NCBI GenBank assembly: GCA_025345505.1
Contig: JANVCC010000021.1
Span: 30,058,601 to 30,122,600, forward strand
DNA: 64,000 bases
Direction of reading: 5' to 3'
Source of the DNA: Todiramphus chloris collaris
Lineage: Eukaryota > Chordata > Aves > Coraciiformes > Alcedinidae
Part shown: piece after piece, positions 1 to 12,576 of the stretch
Numbering within the stretch: the first letter of the stretch is position 1
How the letters are laid out: each line of letters opens with the position of its first letter
Notes under the pieces: model-generated
Seen by the model: only the letters and a program-made list of their open reading frames with translations
What the model was told of the DNA's origin: nothing
Database searches by the model: none
Translations under genes and position numbers: made by a program

Positions 1-155
1 GGAAGGGAAGGGAAGGGAAGGGAAGGGAAGGGAAGGGAAGGGAAGGGAAGGGAAGGGAGGGAGGAAGGAAGGAAGGAAGGAAGGAAGGAAGGAAGGAAGG
101 AAGGAAGGAAGGAAGGAAGGAAGGAAGGAAGGAAGGAAGGAAGGAAGGAAAGAAG
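1..155. repeat. Polypurine microsatellite (GGAAG)n then (GGAA)n
   Basis: The first 57 bases are a near-perfect pentanucleotide GGAAG array. It changes through a short GGGAGG junction into a GGAA tetranucleotide array, which decays to AAAGAAGAAAAC at about 150-160. All purines lie on the + strand. The left edge is cut by the window, so the full length is unknown. A likely history is expansion of a one-base-deleted unit from the pentamer, but that is inference. Confidence 0.97.
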
Positions 156-1350
156 AAAACATAGATTTTAGGTACCAGCAAACACTAGCCACTGAATGTC
201 AAATAATCATAAATGGTTCTATAGTACAATGGTGCTCTTTCCTATAATAGATGTGACAGAGTACAGAAAATCTGACTGTTAACAGCCACTTAGCCACTGA
301 CGATGAAGATTCATGTAGAAAACTAGAACTCAACAAGGATGAATCATCTATAGAAAATAATGAACCCATGAAGCCCTGTTTGTTCTTGCACAGGGTGACC
401 CAGCAAATATGCTTTCAATTAAAACATAGTTAGAGAGAGCACACTGCAAAACTTCAGAATCTCTCTTTTTCACATCAGGAAATACAACTGTTTTTATGAA
501 CTATGACTCTGTTGTGACACTCACATGAATTCCTGACCTACAGTTAAACCACTGAATTACAAGAGTCGTTGTAAAATTTCCTCCAGTGTGGGGAAATGAA
601 TAGCAAGTATAACCAGCCACATCCCAGAATTTTCTCTGATTTCTTTCATATATCCTTTTGTAGTAATGTCATGCCTTTATAATGATTATTCAGGACTGAT
701 TCTAGATGGACTTGAGGCTAAACTACACACCAGCATTTTTTTTAGACATTTCCCAAATTTGCTTCCCAATTGTTTGCTCCAGCATAACCCAACAAAAGGA
801 TTGGTTCACTCACTTATGTTTCTTGGACTTTGTCATAGTTGCAGCATTGGTGCACATATAGGACTCCACTCGTCCTGTATAACTTTATGGTTTTAAGATA
901 TCAGTTTCAAAACAACTATCTTAGATTTATTCTATAACCAGTGGCAAGGGACAGTTACTTCAGTGTACATTTCAGATAGCCTAGGGTCTGACCTGTTAAG
1001 GACCTGAAATACTATCACTCAGATCATATCTGTCACATGTATGCTATTATTATACATAGAAACACATACTTTTATTTAGTAAGGATGTATTGGTTACATG
1101 AAGGATGGAAAAAAAAGCCATATCTTGAAGTCAATTTTATAAAATCCTCAAATCATGTGGTAAAAGATGAACATTAAATCTTTTCTGTTCTAACACTTTC
1201 CATGTACATATACTAATGCCTTTCCATAGCTGTAAATGTAAGTATGTAGTTAAGCAGAAAAATACAGTTAACTATATAATTATCCAGTTAACTATGTACT
1301 ACAGTTTTTAATACATTTTTTTCAGATAGGAAAGATGCAAAAAAACCATG
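156..1350. other. AT-rich single-copy DNA, no gene seen
   Basis: No repeat family, splice-like exon or RNA gene is recognisable. The one open frame here (666-896, 76 codons) has biased chance composition and resembles no family I know. Confidence 0.6.
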
Positions 1351-1955
1351 ATAGAATCCTAGAACGGTTTGAGTTGGAAGGGACCTATAAAGGTCATCTA
1401 GTTCCAATCCCACTGTCATGGACAGGGACATTATCCACTAGATAGGTTGTTCAAAGACCGTCCACCCTGGCCTTGAACACTTTCAAGGGGAGGGAATCCA
1501 AACCTTTCTGGGCAATCTGTTCTAGTGTCTCATCACCCTCAAAGTGAAGAAATTCTTCTTTACATCAAATCTAAATCTACCCTCTTTCAGTTTGAAACTA
1601 TTATCCCTTGTCTTATCACTACATGCCCTTGTAAAATGTCCCTCCCTGTTTCTTGTAGGGCCTCTTTAGGTACAGGTCTCCCCAGAGCTTTCTCTTCTCC
1701 AGGCTGAACAATAGGAGAAGGGCTCTAGACGTCTGATCATCTTTGTGGCCCTCTTCTGGACTCACTCCAACAGGTCCATGTCCTTCTTATGCTGGGGCCT
1801 CAGACTTGAACTTAGTACTCCAGGAGAGGTCTCACAAGAGTGGAGGTGAAGAAACACCTCCCTTGACCTGGTGATCATGCTTCTTTTGATGAAGCCCAGG
1901 ATGAAGCTGGCTTTCTGGGCTGAAAAGCCACATTACTAAGTCATGTCAAGCTTTT
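1351..1955 (-). mobile_element. CR1 LINE fragment, 5'-truncated, decayed
   Basis: A minus-strand CR1 copy. Its 3' end appears on the + strand as 'agaatcctagaac' followed by 'gagttggaagggacc' and 'catctagttccaatccc'. It then reads back through the 3' UTR and the end of ORF2, with the text 'ctggactcactccaacaggtccatgtccttctt' region and 'aggatgaagctggctttctgggct' near the truncation. The octamer is degenerate (one mutated copy) and the coding part has no long frame, so this is an old copy. It carries only the last part of the reverse-transcriptase ORF and cannot move by itself. Confidence 0.93.
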
Positions 1956-2870
1956 GAAGTGTGAAAGGAAGTATTCATGGGATTGAGATATACTATCAAA
2001 GAACTCACAACTATGCAGACTGTATGTTCTTTTTGTATTTTATGACATAATCTTGCCACACTGCATTGGTTCTGAAAAAAACAGCAAGTGCTCTAGAATT
2101 TTAACATGTACTATTAAATACTGTAATTATGTATTTCAGTTCTTTACAACTCCATGGACCTATATGTGCAAACATTCATTCTTCAAAGGTTTCTGCTTGT
2201 TGTGAACACTGCTGTGGATTTTGATGCATCATTTCCTGTGAAGACATACCTTACAATGAAATTTTTCAATTACCTGAAAACTTGCAAGAATAATGTTAAT
2301 ATAACTAGGGATGTAGTAAGTATATTGTCAGAATGACTTCATGAACTTGATGGACAATCATGCTATCTAGCTTTCAAGAATAATTTACAAGGACTTGACT
2401 TCACATTTTGTTATCTCTGAAAATAATAAATGTGATAGTGTAACTCACTTTTTACTGTGTGTTTCAGGCCTCCTCTTCCCAGTCCAGTTGCGAAGGTCTG
2501 AGAGAAAATGTTTAGCCTTTCAATGCAACAATGATGAGATTGTACTTCAGAAGTGCTGGCCAGGAAAATTCCCTTTGATTTCAGTTCTTGAGAGGAATAG
2601 TGACACATTATTTTTTCCAATAAGCTGTACTTTAAAGTAATGGAAAGTGAAAACAAAATGTTTCTTCCATCAAAATGCCAAATCCCTACCTCTAAACATA
2701 AAGGTCTGATTTTCTGGACACAGAAATGTTTAAATCAGGTACATGTGTGAAAATAAAAGTAAGGCATTTACTTGTTTAGCTGCATGAGACAGAATGTTTC
2801 TACACAGAACTAATTGTGACCAGGACAGTGGACAGCATTCTTTCAATATTCCTAATACTGAACAGTACAC
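1956..2870. other. Single-copy spacer between two CR1 copies
   Basis: AT-rich sequence without a recognisable repeat or exon. Two overlapping 81-codon frames on opposite strands (2395-2640 and 2411-2656) show no family features and are treated as chance. Confidence 0.55.
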
Positions 2871-3525
2871 AGAATCATAGAATCATTTAGGTTGGAAAAG
2901 CCCTTTAAGATCATCAAGTCCAACCATTAACTTTACTCTATCAAGTCCACCACTAAGCCGTATCCACCAAGCACCACATCTCTATGACTTTTAACTACAT
3001 TCGGTGATGGTGACTCAATCACCTCCCTGGGCAGCCTCTTCCAGTGCTTGACAACGTTTTCAGTGAAAAATTTTTTTCCTAATGTCCAGGCTAGACCTCC
3101 TCTGGTGCAGCTTGAAGCCATTCTGTCTTGTTCTATCACTAGTTACTTGTGAGAAGAAACCAGCACCTACCTCTCTACAATGTCCTTTCTGGTAGTTGCA
3201 GAAAGCAGTAAGGTCTCCTCTCAGCCTCCTTTTCTTCAGACTAAATAGCCCCAGTTCCCTCAGCTGCTCCCCTTAAGACTTGTTCTCCAGGCCCTTCACC
3301 AGCTTAGTTACTCTTCTCTGGACCTGCTTCAGCACCTTGATGTCTTTCTTGTATTGAGGGGCCCAAAACTGAACACAGTACTCGAGGTGTGACCTCATCA
3401 ATGCCAAGCACAGAGAAATAATCACTTCCCTGGTCCTGCTGTCCACATAATTTCTAATACAAGCCAGGCTTTCTTGACCACCTGAGCACACTGCTGGCTC
3501 ATATTTAGCCTCTTGTTGATCAGTA
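2871..3525 (-). mobile_element. CR1 LINE fragment with broken RT tail
   Basis: The + strand shows two AGAATCAT octamers, then 'ttaggttggaaaagccctttaagatcatcaagtccaacc', the CR1 3' UTR. Minus-strand translation gives two separate frames. One (2933-3139) holds the ORF2 C-terminal block, with 'KHWKRLPREVIESPS'. The other (3273-3536) holds '[27 protein letters not shown]', the conserved block downstream of the RT palm. Frameshifts and stops separate them. The copy is 5'-truncated near 3525, just after the '[10 protein letters not shown]'-like block. Confidence 0.95.
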
Positions 3526-6500
3526 CACTTACACAATTAAAATAAATTAGAACAATTTAAAATAAAAATCATATAACTTAGTTGTATTGCAGGAATATAG
3601 ATATGTTTTTATATGCCTCTATGCACTTAGATATACACCTATACACTTTGCAAGGAAAGGCTGTTATATTTTTCTCCAACTTCCCTGATTTTAGTTTTCT
3701 AATACAGAGGAAAATATAGTACGCAAGAAAGAAAGAAAAAAAAAAAGAAGCTGAATTCTCACAGAATGGATCTTTACCTGTTCTCACCTTCTGCTAGTCT
3801 CATAGTCAGGAACAAGCATTTTCAAAGCATTTAGACCCACAAATATACATTGCACTCCAGCTATGCTTCTGAGTTGTTCATGCATACACTATTTTTACAT
3901 CAATGCCCATTTTTTGCATAGATTAGAGACTTTGAGACGATCAGATCTAAGAGTCCCCTTTAACACTTCAAGTTTAAAGTAAAGAGTCTAGACTTTTCTG
4001 TAGCTGGTAGGAAAAAAAAAAAAAAAAAGAAAAGCAAAAATGAAAATCCTCTTATGTTTTCTATTGCATCAATCACTGCTCTTCTTTACAAGCTATTCCC
4101 TTCAGAATACTTTGAAATGAGATCTGTCTTTGGATTGTCCTACCTGCCACAGTTCAAACACCTTTCTAAAGAGTGGCAATAAAAAGCTCTAAGTGCAAAC
4201 CTGGCAGAACAAGGAGTCATTAGACTCTTCAGATACTGTGAAGGTGGTGATTACATAAGAATCTATACAGCTAGATGAAAGGTTCAGAAAAACATAGTAT
4301 GTTAGCAGAACTGTAGGAATTTATCCTCTGCATGCAAACAACTTTAAATTTAGAAATCTTGTGTATGTAAAGGATTCAAAGTGAGACTGCAGTCATATAC
4401 AGTCAAAATTTGTCAGTGGACAAGAAATTGCATTTTTATATGTAAATCTGATATATATCTGCATAAGTTTTGCATACGTAGTTACTTAAAATGCATGTAG
4501 AACTATTGTTTTCTATCCATTTGGAGAAAAGCCTCTGTGCATTTAGGTAGAACAGCTTCATCCCATGATTATCCTAAATTCTAGGTGGTAGATGACATAG
4601 TGTTATGACTTGGAATTAGTATATTACTATTTATATAATTTTGTTTGTGAAGTGTATGTGTACTGAAGGCTTTTCAAAACTTTCTATGATTTTTAATTGG
4701 GCTTCATCTGAAGGATTTCTAGAAAAATCAGACAAGTCCTACTATTCTTAGACAGTGGAAGCAATTGCTTTTTTCTAAGATACTGACAACATCAGACTAT
4801 CTTCTTGGGTTCAGCACCAATTTAACAGAGATTTGCAAAGCAAACAAGGGATTGTATTTTGTGTTCTGTGGCCTTCCATTGGAGAGAGGAAAGTTGCCGT
4901 GACTCAATATGCTGTTGTCCCCTCTTGGCAACTTTTTTATTTCAGGGCACCTGACCATTACACTAGGGTGTTGCATGGCTAGACTGCTGGCTGGTAATCA
5001 TTTTGGAAGCATTATCTATTCATTGTCTCACTGCTTTAGTGAAATTAATTTCTTAGCTTCATTCCATTGGACAGATCAGCAACTGTAATCTAGAAATATA
5101 TTTTCAAGACAATAATTCAAAGCCCTACAAGCTCCTACTGGGAAACTTTGCCTTCAGAAATTTATTTCTGATATATAATTAATAACTTTTTCAGAAATGT
5201 TTTCCCTTACAGGTTACCTTTAGTGGCTGCATTTTTATCATCATCTTTTTTCTCCATTTTATACTCAAGAAATCTAAGATTCCACTCTCACTACTCTGTC
5301 CCCAACCTCCTTCTGCCTCTCAGTTTTAGAAACGTTCTCAGGTGACACTACCACACCAAAGCCTATGGAAGCCTTATCATTATACACCAAAGTTGGGTTG
5401 TCCTTACAGCTTCCTTTTATGTTTATATGTCAGCTGCTGTCAAGTCCTTTTATGGCTCTAAATCCATCAACTTGAAGGTCACGCTTTTATAGACCATTGG
5501 TGTCACTGCATTTTACATTTGATGTAATGTGTGCTTGAAGATATAGTGAATGCAAAAGGGACTTTTGGTTTCCTTGGGGAGTCCCGTGTTATTATGACCA
5601 TGACCAGTTAAATGAAGATTCACATGACATTTTCTTATAAAGTAAGAATTTTACATGCAAGGTATAGACGTGGACTGAGTTGCTTTCTTACATAACGTAT
5701 TTCTTATTTTCAAGTATTTTCATTTGTTCTGATAAACAAAACACTATGCATTGTAAAGGGAAGCTAGTGCTGGTGGGTGTACCTCTGAGAGGAAAATTTT
5801 CTTTACAATATAAATTAGTTCCTGAATTATATATATATATGTATATTTTTTTTCAGTTCAATACTGTGATGTGCTCTGCATTTTGACATGTGTAATATAG
5901 AATATTACTTTTGTTCCTATGTGTAGTTTCAGTGTTTAATTCTGAAAAAAGGGATAATTCCAGAGTATAAAAAGATAAAGAAAAATCCAAGAACATATTG
6001 TTCTTTGCTAGTCATAGCTGTCAAGGCAACAAGATAAATCAGTGTTTTCTACGAGACATTAATTTCTCTTTTTCTATTTTAACTGAAAAAGATATCTTTA
6101 AAATTGAAATAACTTTATCTCATGCTAGGGTACATCTGGAGGGAGACATGGATTTGAGGACAATATTCTACGTATAGAAAATTTTATGTGGTAAGATAAA
6201 TGAGAAATGAAAAAAAAAGCATTACTATTGAAGTTTGTTGGAGACCATTGATCTTTTTGTATTATATGGATTTCTTAAAACTTAGGTAACTACCAAGCAG
6301 AGACAAACTTACCAGTCTTGGAATAAAAAACTTCTTTATTCTTGCAAATATTTCAAGGCTTGAATTTCTGAAAGTCACAGAAAACTATATCAGCAGTTTT
6401 AAAATCTTCCTAGGTTTAACCACTGTTTCAGATTGATCATTTCTGCCAGGTCTGTAATTTTATTCATAGTTGGTAGAAAGAACCATACAGCCAATATTTG

Positions 6501-6579
6501 AGAATTACTTCTGTACATATTTGTCCCTTGGGGCAGAACTAAAACTCAGTGACTGGAAGTAAAGGACCACATAACATAA
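3526..6579. other. Single-copy AT-rich DNA
   Basis: No gene or clear mobile element. It contains an A18 run (about 4011-4028), a small AT dinucleotide patch (about 5829-5843) and a fairly GC-rich block around 4860-5060 that includes a hairpin (4890-4935). Short frames on both strands look like chance. Confidence 0.55.
4890..4935. other. Imperfect-loop inverted repeat, 9-bp perfect arms
   Basis: AAAGTTGCC at 4890-4898 is mirrored by GGCAACTTT at 4927-4935, with a 28-base loop. Transcribed DNA could form a stem. The arms are short enough to occur by chance in 64 kb of AT-rich sequence, but they sit in a GC-richer block. No function is assigned. Confidence 0.5.
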
Positions 6580-7198
6580 ACTGATGGGATGCACTAGTGA
6601 ATACTGAGGGAACTTTCTGATGTCATCATGAGGCCACTCTTGATTATCTTTGAAAGGTCAGGGTGACTGGGGGAGGTTCCTGAGGACAGGAAGAAAGAAA
6701 ACGTGACTCTTGTTTTCAAGAAGATGAAGAAGGAAGATATAGGGAATGACAGTCTGGTCAACCTCACCTCAATCCCTGGGAAGACAATGGTGGAACTAAT
6801 CCTGGAAAGCACTTCCAGGCCCATGAAGGACAAGAAAGTGACTGGGAGGAATTATGGATTTAAGAAGGGGAAATCAACCTGGTAGTATTCCACAATGAGG
6901 TGACTAGCTTGGTGGATGAGGGAAGAGGAGTGAGGTATGTTACTTACATTTCCTTTAATAAGGCTTTTAATAAGGTTTAGGTACCCTATAACATCATCAT
7001 AAATGATCTGTCAAAGTATGGGTTACTTGGGTGGACAGTGAGGTGGATGATAACTGGCTTGATGGCTGGGCCCAGGGGCTTGTAATCACTGGCTTAAAAG
7101 CCAAGCTAGAGGCCACCCTGGGAGTTAATGTTAGGGCCAACATAGTTCAGACTCTTCCTTAATGAGCTGGCTGGTGGGGTAGAGTGCACACTCTGCAT
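6580..7198 (+). mobile_element. CR1 LINE, plus strand, 5' segment of a split element
   Basis: Left part of an old CR1 in + orientation. From 6581 ('ctgatgggatgcac') the sequence follows the reverse-transcriptase coding region. It includes 'atctttgaaaggtcagggtgactgg', then a short open frame (6703-6885) with 'LTSIPGKTMVELILE' and 'KDKKVTG', the RT fingers region. It continues through the palm ('tggatgataactggcttgatggctgggccc') up to 'ggggtagagtgcac', where it is interrupted. Many frameshifts and stops are present. The remainder resumes at 7604. Confidence 0.9.
6703..6885 (+). pseudogene. CR1 ORF2 reverse-transcriptase remnant (fingers region)
   Basis: A 60-codon open piece of the CR1 reverse transcriptase. 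It contains the motif that precedes the palm, 'SIPGKTMVELIL', followed by 'DKKVTG' and a degraded 'GFKKGKS' block. In an intact CR1 the ORF2 protein has an N-terminal endonuclease and this RT, and it primes reverse transcription at the target. Here the frame starts at a chance methionine and stops soon after. Both flanks continue the same homology in other frames, so this is a dead relic and not a gene. Confidence 0.85.
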
Positions 7199-7603
7199 AG
7201 AATCATAGAATCATACAATTGTCAGGGTTGGAAGGGACCTTAAAGATCATCTAGTTCCAACCCCCCTGCCAATGGCAAGGACACCTTCCCATAGAGCAGG
7301 CTGTTCAGAGCCCCAGCCATCCTTGTCTTAAAAACTTGCAATGATGGGGCTTCTGCCACCACTCTGGGCAACCTGTTCCAGTGTTTCACCACCCTCATGG
7401 TGAAGAAATTCTTCCTAATGTCTAATCTGAATTGATTTATCTCTAGTTTTAATCCATTCCTCTAGTCCTATCACTGCCCGACAGCCTAAAAAGTTCCTCC
7501 CCAGCTTTCTTGTAGGCCCCCTTAAGATACTGGAAAGCCACAATAAGGTCTCCCTGGAGCCTTCTCCAGATTGAACAACCCCAACTCTCTCAGTCTGTCT
7601 GTC
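7199..7603 (-). mobile_element. CR1 LINE fragment nested inside an older CR1
   Basis: A minus-strand, 5'-truncated CR1 of about 405 bp. Its octamer end (AGAATCATAGAATCAT, 7199-7214) is followed by 'cagggttggaagggacc', then the 3' UTR and the tail of ORF2 as far as 'ccaactctctcagtctgtctgtc'. It interrupts the plus-strand CR1 precisely. Sequence before it ends at 'gagtgcacactctgcat' and sequence after it resumes at 'gtagacaaatcaaaacagggaggag', adjacent parts of the same RT region. It therefore inserted later than its host. Confidence 0.93.
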
Positions 7604-8486
7604 CGTAGACAAATCAAAACAGGGAGGAGTGGCTGATAGACTAGATTGGTTCAGAGACACCTGGAAATGCTGGCAAATCAGGCAGACAGGAATCTCATGA
7701 AGATCAAGAATGGGAATTGTAAAGCCTTGCACATGGGGAGGAATAATCCATTCACTGCACCAGCAAATGCTGGGGATTGACAAGCTGGAAATCAGCTCTG
7801 CAGAGAAGGACCTAGAAGTCCTGGTGTACCCCAGGCCGACCATGAACCATAAATGTTCAGTGATGTTGCAGAAAAGACCAACAGTATCCTGAGTTGCATT
7901 AGGAAAAGCATTCCCCATAGGTCAGGAAAGGTGATCCTTCTCTACTCATCCCTGGTGAGACACATCTGAAGTCCTGGGTCCAGTGCTCAGTTCCCCAGTA
8001 CAAGAGAGAATATACATGTGAATATAGAATTGAGTCCAGCAAAGGATCACAGAGGTGATTAAGGGTCTGGAGCATCTGTTAAGTGAGGAAAGGCTGAGAG
8101 AACTGGAAACTGTTCAGCCTGGAGAAAAGGCTGCCCAGGGGGATTTTATCAATGTGTATAAATACCTGATGGGAGGGACTGAAGAAGCATCAGACAGACT
8201 TCTCAGTAGTGCCTAGTGACAGGACAAGAGGCAATGGGCACAAATTAAAACATAAAATTCTACCTGAACACATTTTTTTTTTGTTTCTTTTGTTTTGTTT
8301 TGCTTTGTGTTTTACTGTGACAGTGGTCAAACACTGCAATAGGTTGTCCAGAGGTGTGCAGTCTCCATCCCTAGAAATATTCAAACCTCATTTGGACACA
8401 GTCCTCAGTAACTTGCTTTAGCTGATGGCTTGGACTAAATGATCTCAAGACATCCCTTCCAAACTCAGTGATTCAGTGATTCTTCT
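7604..8486 (+). mobile_element. CR1 LINE, plus strand, 3' segment of the split element
   Basis: Continuation of the CR1 begun at 6580. It opens with the region after the RT active site ('cagggaggagtggctgatag'), followed by 'gccttgcacatggggaggaataa' (the ALHMGRNN block) and 'agaaggacctagaagtcctgg'. The late ORF2 blocks, the C-terminal 'gggcacaaattaaaac' and the 3' UTR come next. It ends in the CR1 tail 'ggactaaatgatctcaagacatcccttcc' with ATTCAGTG-like octamers at 8469-8484. A T-rich expansion (about 8271-8310) has grown inside it. All frames are broken. Confidence 0.92.
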
Positions 8487-11400
8487 TCAGTATGTGACCT
8501 TTAATATTTTTTTAAAAAAACATTTACTTTAACTAAATCTTTTTTCTTTTTTTCTTTCTTTTTTTTTTTTTTTAATAAAAAAGCAGTTGTAAAAAAAAAA
8601 TCTTTAGTTTCCATAGGTAGGAAATTGGTTCTTGTTGACCAGTAGACAGATATCTGGTGCTCTGTTAAATGAATATGATCACTTCTGTGTTTTCTAGGAT
8701 ACTTAAAAAAAAATAATATTGTCAAAGATGCTTTGCATGACAGTTATATATATCTATCCTTTCAAAAACTTCATGAAATAGAATGTAATTTTAACATAGT
8801 GATGGAAATCTTTGAAATGTTAAGTAATTGGTACATCTTACTCCATGATCTCCTCAAACCACTATTTTCTTTCCTGAGCTGTTGGATCTACAATATTTAT
8901 GTCACTTCGACCTTGACTAATGATTTCAGCATTTTTTATTTCCTAGAAAACATAAAGCCATTATTCAATTATCTAAGTAGTTTTGTTGTTGCAATTGTTC
9001 TTTATTTTACATTATCATATAGACAAAGGTTTGGAACACCAACCTGAAAATTGGCAATGCTAGTGTTAAAAACTGTCTCTCATACTCTACCACTAAGACA
9101 CAGAAAGCTTTCTCTCATAAACTATCCTCAACCATAAAATACAGTGTTACATTTGCACTTCCATGAAAAATCCCTCTGGTCCTTCCTGAATCAATTGTGT
9201 CCTCCTCTGAGCATGCAGTAGCAGGCAAAAATGCGATTATAAGAGAATATACATCCCAAATGACAAATACATATAAATATTACTCTATTTAGCTATTTTA
9301 TTGACTGATTAATTAAGATTTAGTTTGATAAAATATTTTACATGGAAAATTATTTAAGACTATTAATGTTTCAGTATTTTACAATTTCTGTGAAATTTGA
9401 GTAAATTTAAATTCCTATGAACAATAATGAACAGCAATGTTAGAAACAATGGCAGGCTTTGGTGAATATTAGTTCTCATACATAAAAGCTTTTGCTAGTC
9501 AGTAGTGAAGTTGATAAGATTTTAACTTCATGGTATTAACATCATGATGGAAAACAAGTATCTTTGGACAAACTAAATTTAATAATATCAACTCAAACTT
9601 TAACTGTGTACATGAATGAAAGGTATTGCCATACTGCTTCAGATTAGCTTCAATTGCAGTTCTGCATGAATCTTCCATAATGTCAGTCATTGCTACTTTT
9701 GAAGATACTGAAATAAACTTTATAAAATGCTATTAAAACAGTCTGTGAGTAAAGTGTTTTTCACCCCCTCATTAAAGAAAAGCTGATAATTCATGTGCTA
9801 CAACATGCTTTTTAGTTCTTAGCTATATTTTTTTTTTTTCATTTTTGTCATAACAAGATATTTTGGATAAAGTGGTGAAGATAGAGAAATTTCTGGCAAA
9901 CACTGCATAAATCTATAAAATAATTGCCACAACTAATCAGTGTTGCCAAGACTTTCATCCCCATCATGGAGTTGTCTACTTAATTTATTGTAGGTCATTT
10001 GTAAACCCTAGTGATCTATGAAGACAAAGCTAGGCCTAAAAGCAGTTATTTTCATAGAAAGTGAATTTTTATCCTGTTCCATTAATGTCAGAAGTCATTT
10101 CTTGTAACCATATGCCCACTCTGAAAAGACAAATACATTCTCCTCTCATGACAGGAGACAATGAACAGTCTATGTTGTAGATATTACATCCAAATTCTAA
10201 GCCTCTGATCTTGACCCAAATAAATTATTCTAATCAATAGAGACTACAGGCACCTGGAGGAGTTCAACAGTTACCATCACGGAGTGGAAATCCTAAACTG
10301 GTTTGGAAGTTCTTATTGTCAATACTAAAGTCAAAATCACCTAACACATTCAAGATTGGGTCATATTCTGAGCTTAGAGAAAGCTGATCAAAGCACCTAA
10401 AGACAATTAAAAAGCTCTTATTGGCTTTTTTTTTTTTCCAGACTTTGGATTATTTCCTAGATGAAAGTTGAAGTGAATTTAACCCTATCTATTACATAAT
10501 TGATAATTACAGCAAATCATGAAGACAAAATAGATAGAACCACAGAATGTGAGTGTTAGTATCTATATTTGTAATGTAACTGAAAAACTCAAAGGATGAA
10601 TATATCCCTACCCTCAAAGTACAGTTTCCTCCTGTAGCAGCAGGAGATGAAGGTTAGAACAAGAAGGTTAATAATTTGGATTCTATCCAGTAACAAATAA
10701 TGCTTTGCATAGACATTAGTTATCTCTTCACAAATTTACAAGGCTATTAGGAAAAAAAAAAAAAAAAAGAAAACCAAGAACAAAAATAAATATCTTGCTA
10801 CTTTATAGTAGGAAAGCTTTTTTTTTCCTCTTATTTTTCCCCAGTGTATTAATGTGATTCTTTAGAAAAATGACTGAATGCAGTGATTTATCACAGGAAT
10901 ACATTTCATGAAGCCAGTCTCACTGCAAAAATATTTAAGCATTAAGAATGCTGTGCTGATGCTGTGTATGAGAGAGTTCTTACATATAAAGTAGAGTTAA
11001 TTTTTTTTTTAAAAGCAGAAAGATGCTGAAATATTGAATCCACTCAATGCCCCAGATAGAGACCTTTTGAGATGTGTATCTATTTTCAGAAGATGATAGA
11101 AAGAGATGGAATTCCGCAGATGTTTAAATCCTGTAAAGACATCATGAATGGTACTTTTTTTCAGCAATACTCCAATGGTATATATCAGTTTGACAGTGAA
11201 AGGCCACTCTAATTCCCTCTGTAATAACGTAGGGAATGACACTTGCTCAGAATGACAAGTTCTGGAAACTCACTGTTAATTACAATGTTTGCCATGATAT
11301 TTTCAATTTTATCAGCATTGGTAGGAGTTTTTGTCTGTTTCTCCATTGTACAGTAACCTCTGAAAAGTGACCCTCTAGTTTATGCTCTGCCCCAGTACAC

Positions 11401-12576
11401 ACAACTCACACCTTTAAAGTGACCTTTATGCTCAGTAGCAGGTGTAAGATTATATAAATTATGACTCCCAGTGTATTATCAATCAAAAAGCTACTTGTCA
11501 AGCCGCTTTTTTGCTAACAACAAAAAAATCAAATCTATCCTCAGAGGCTATAATCCTGTATAGGCGAATAAAATACCATGGGGTCTGTTCTCCTCTCAGT
11601 GCACATACGTAAATCTCATTCCTACTAACATTAATGGGGAGTTACATGCATTCATCAAGAGAAGAATAAATCTGCAACAGAGCACGCAGGAAACCATTCA
11701 GTGTGAAATGGTTTAAGGAGACAGATTGGGGAAAACACTGCATGGAAAGAGCCTATAATGCATTCATTCAGTTTTACTTACAACTCTTGATGAACTTTTT
11801 CAGACTGAATGCCATACAGTGTCATATGGATTTAAAATGCTTGATAAATTATATTAGCAAGTACAAATTAACTGTAGCATGATTCAGGTGGGATTTCTGT
11901 CTCTAGGTCTTGCACTGCAGATTGATGGTGATACAATCCAAAAAAGCTTTTAAAGAATTAATGTTAAATGATTTTAGGTTTCAGTTTTAACATGTTTTAA
12001 AGCAATTAAGGTCTTACAGTCTCTCCTAAATGTTTCTAAGGTTCAACTTAAAACAAAAAAAAAAAAGAAAATACATACTTTTTCTTCCTCAAATGCATAT
12101 TATTCTAAACAGGGCAATCAACAGTGAATATAATTATTAGATGCTGCACTCAGTGACCTCAGGCACATACATCCTCTGCCTGCCTATGTTAAATACCGCA
12201 TACATGGGCTTTATACAGTCATATCTCATTAAGAATACTGTGAGAAGAAGATTTGATCTGGACTCTTGTCAAATGTTTTTCAGTCCTGGCTTTCTATAGC
12301 CACAATGGCTGAATGGCCACTGAATCATCTAATTAATTCTTGTTCTTAACAAATGAGCAGACATATGGAGAAATAATATACGTTCGTATATATATATTTG
12401 TTTATTCATACATATAGTACAGATATATACATTTGTGGAAACCTTGTCAGAAACAATTTAAAATGCCATTTTGTTACAAAGGTAAATGGCAAAATAAGAG
12501 ATAAAAATGCTTACCAATTACAACAGGAAAATGTCCAAGTTGTAAATATTGTCAGAAGTAAGTTCAGTTCCTTTCC
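8487..12576. other. AT-rich single-copy DNA with short homopolymers
   Basis: No gene seen. It includes T-rich tracts at about 8540-8573 and 10421-10438, and an A18 run at about 10751-10768. The 104-codon frame at 8733-9047 is hydrophobic and AT-driven, with no recognisable domain, and I treat it as chance. Confidence 0.55.

Noticed and set aside
7415-7918. 167-codon minus-strand frame
   Set aside because: It straddles the nested CR1 junction: 3' UTR of the inner element joined to antisense of the outer one. It shows no RT motifs.
8733-9047. 104-codon hydrophobic frame
   Set aside because: AT-rich composition alone gives Phe/Leu/Ile/Tyr-rich frames. No domain is seen.
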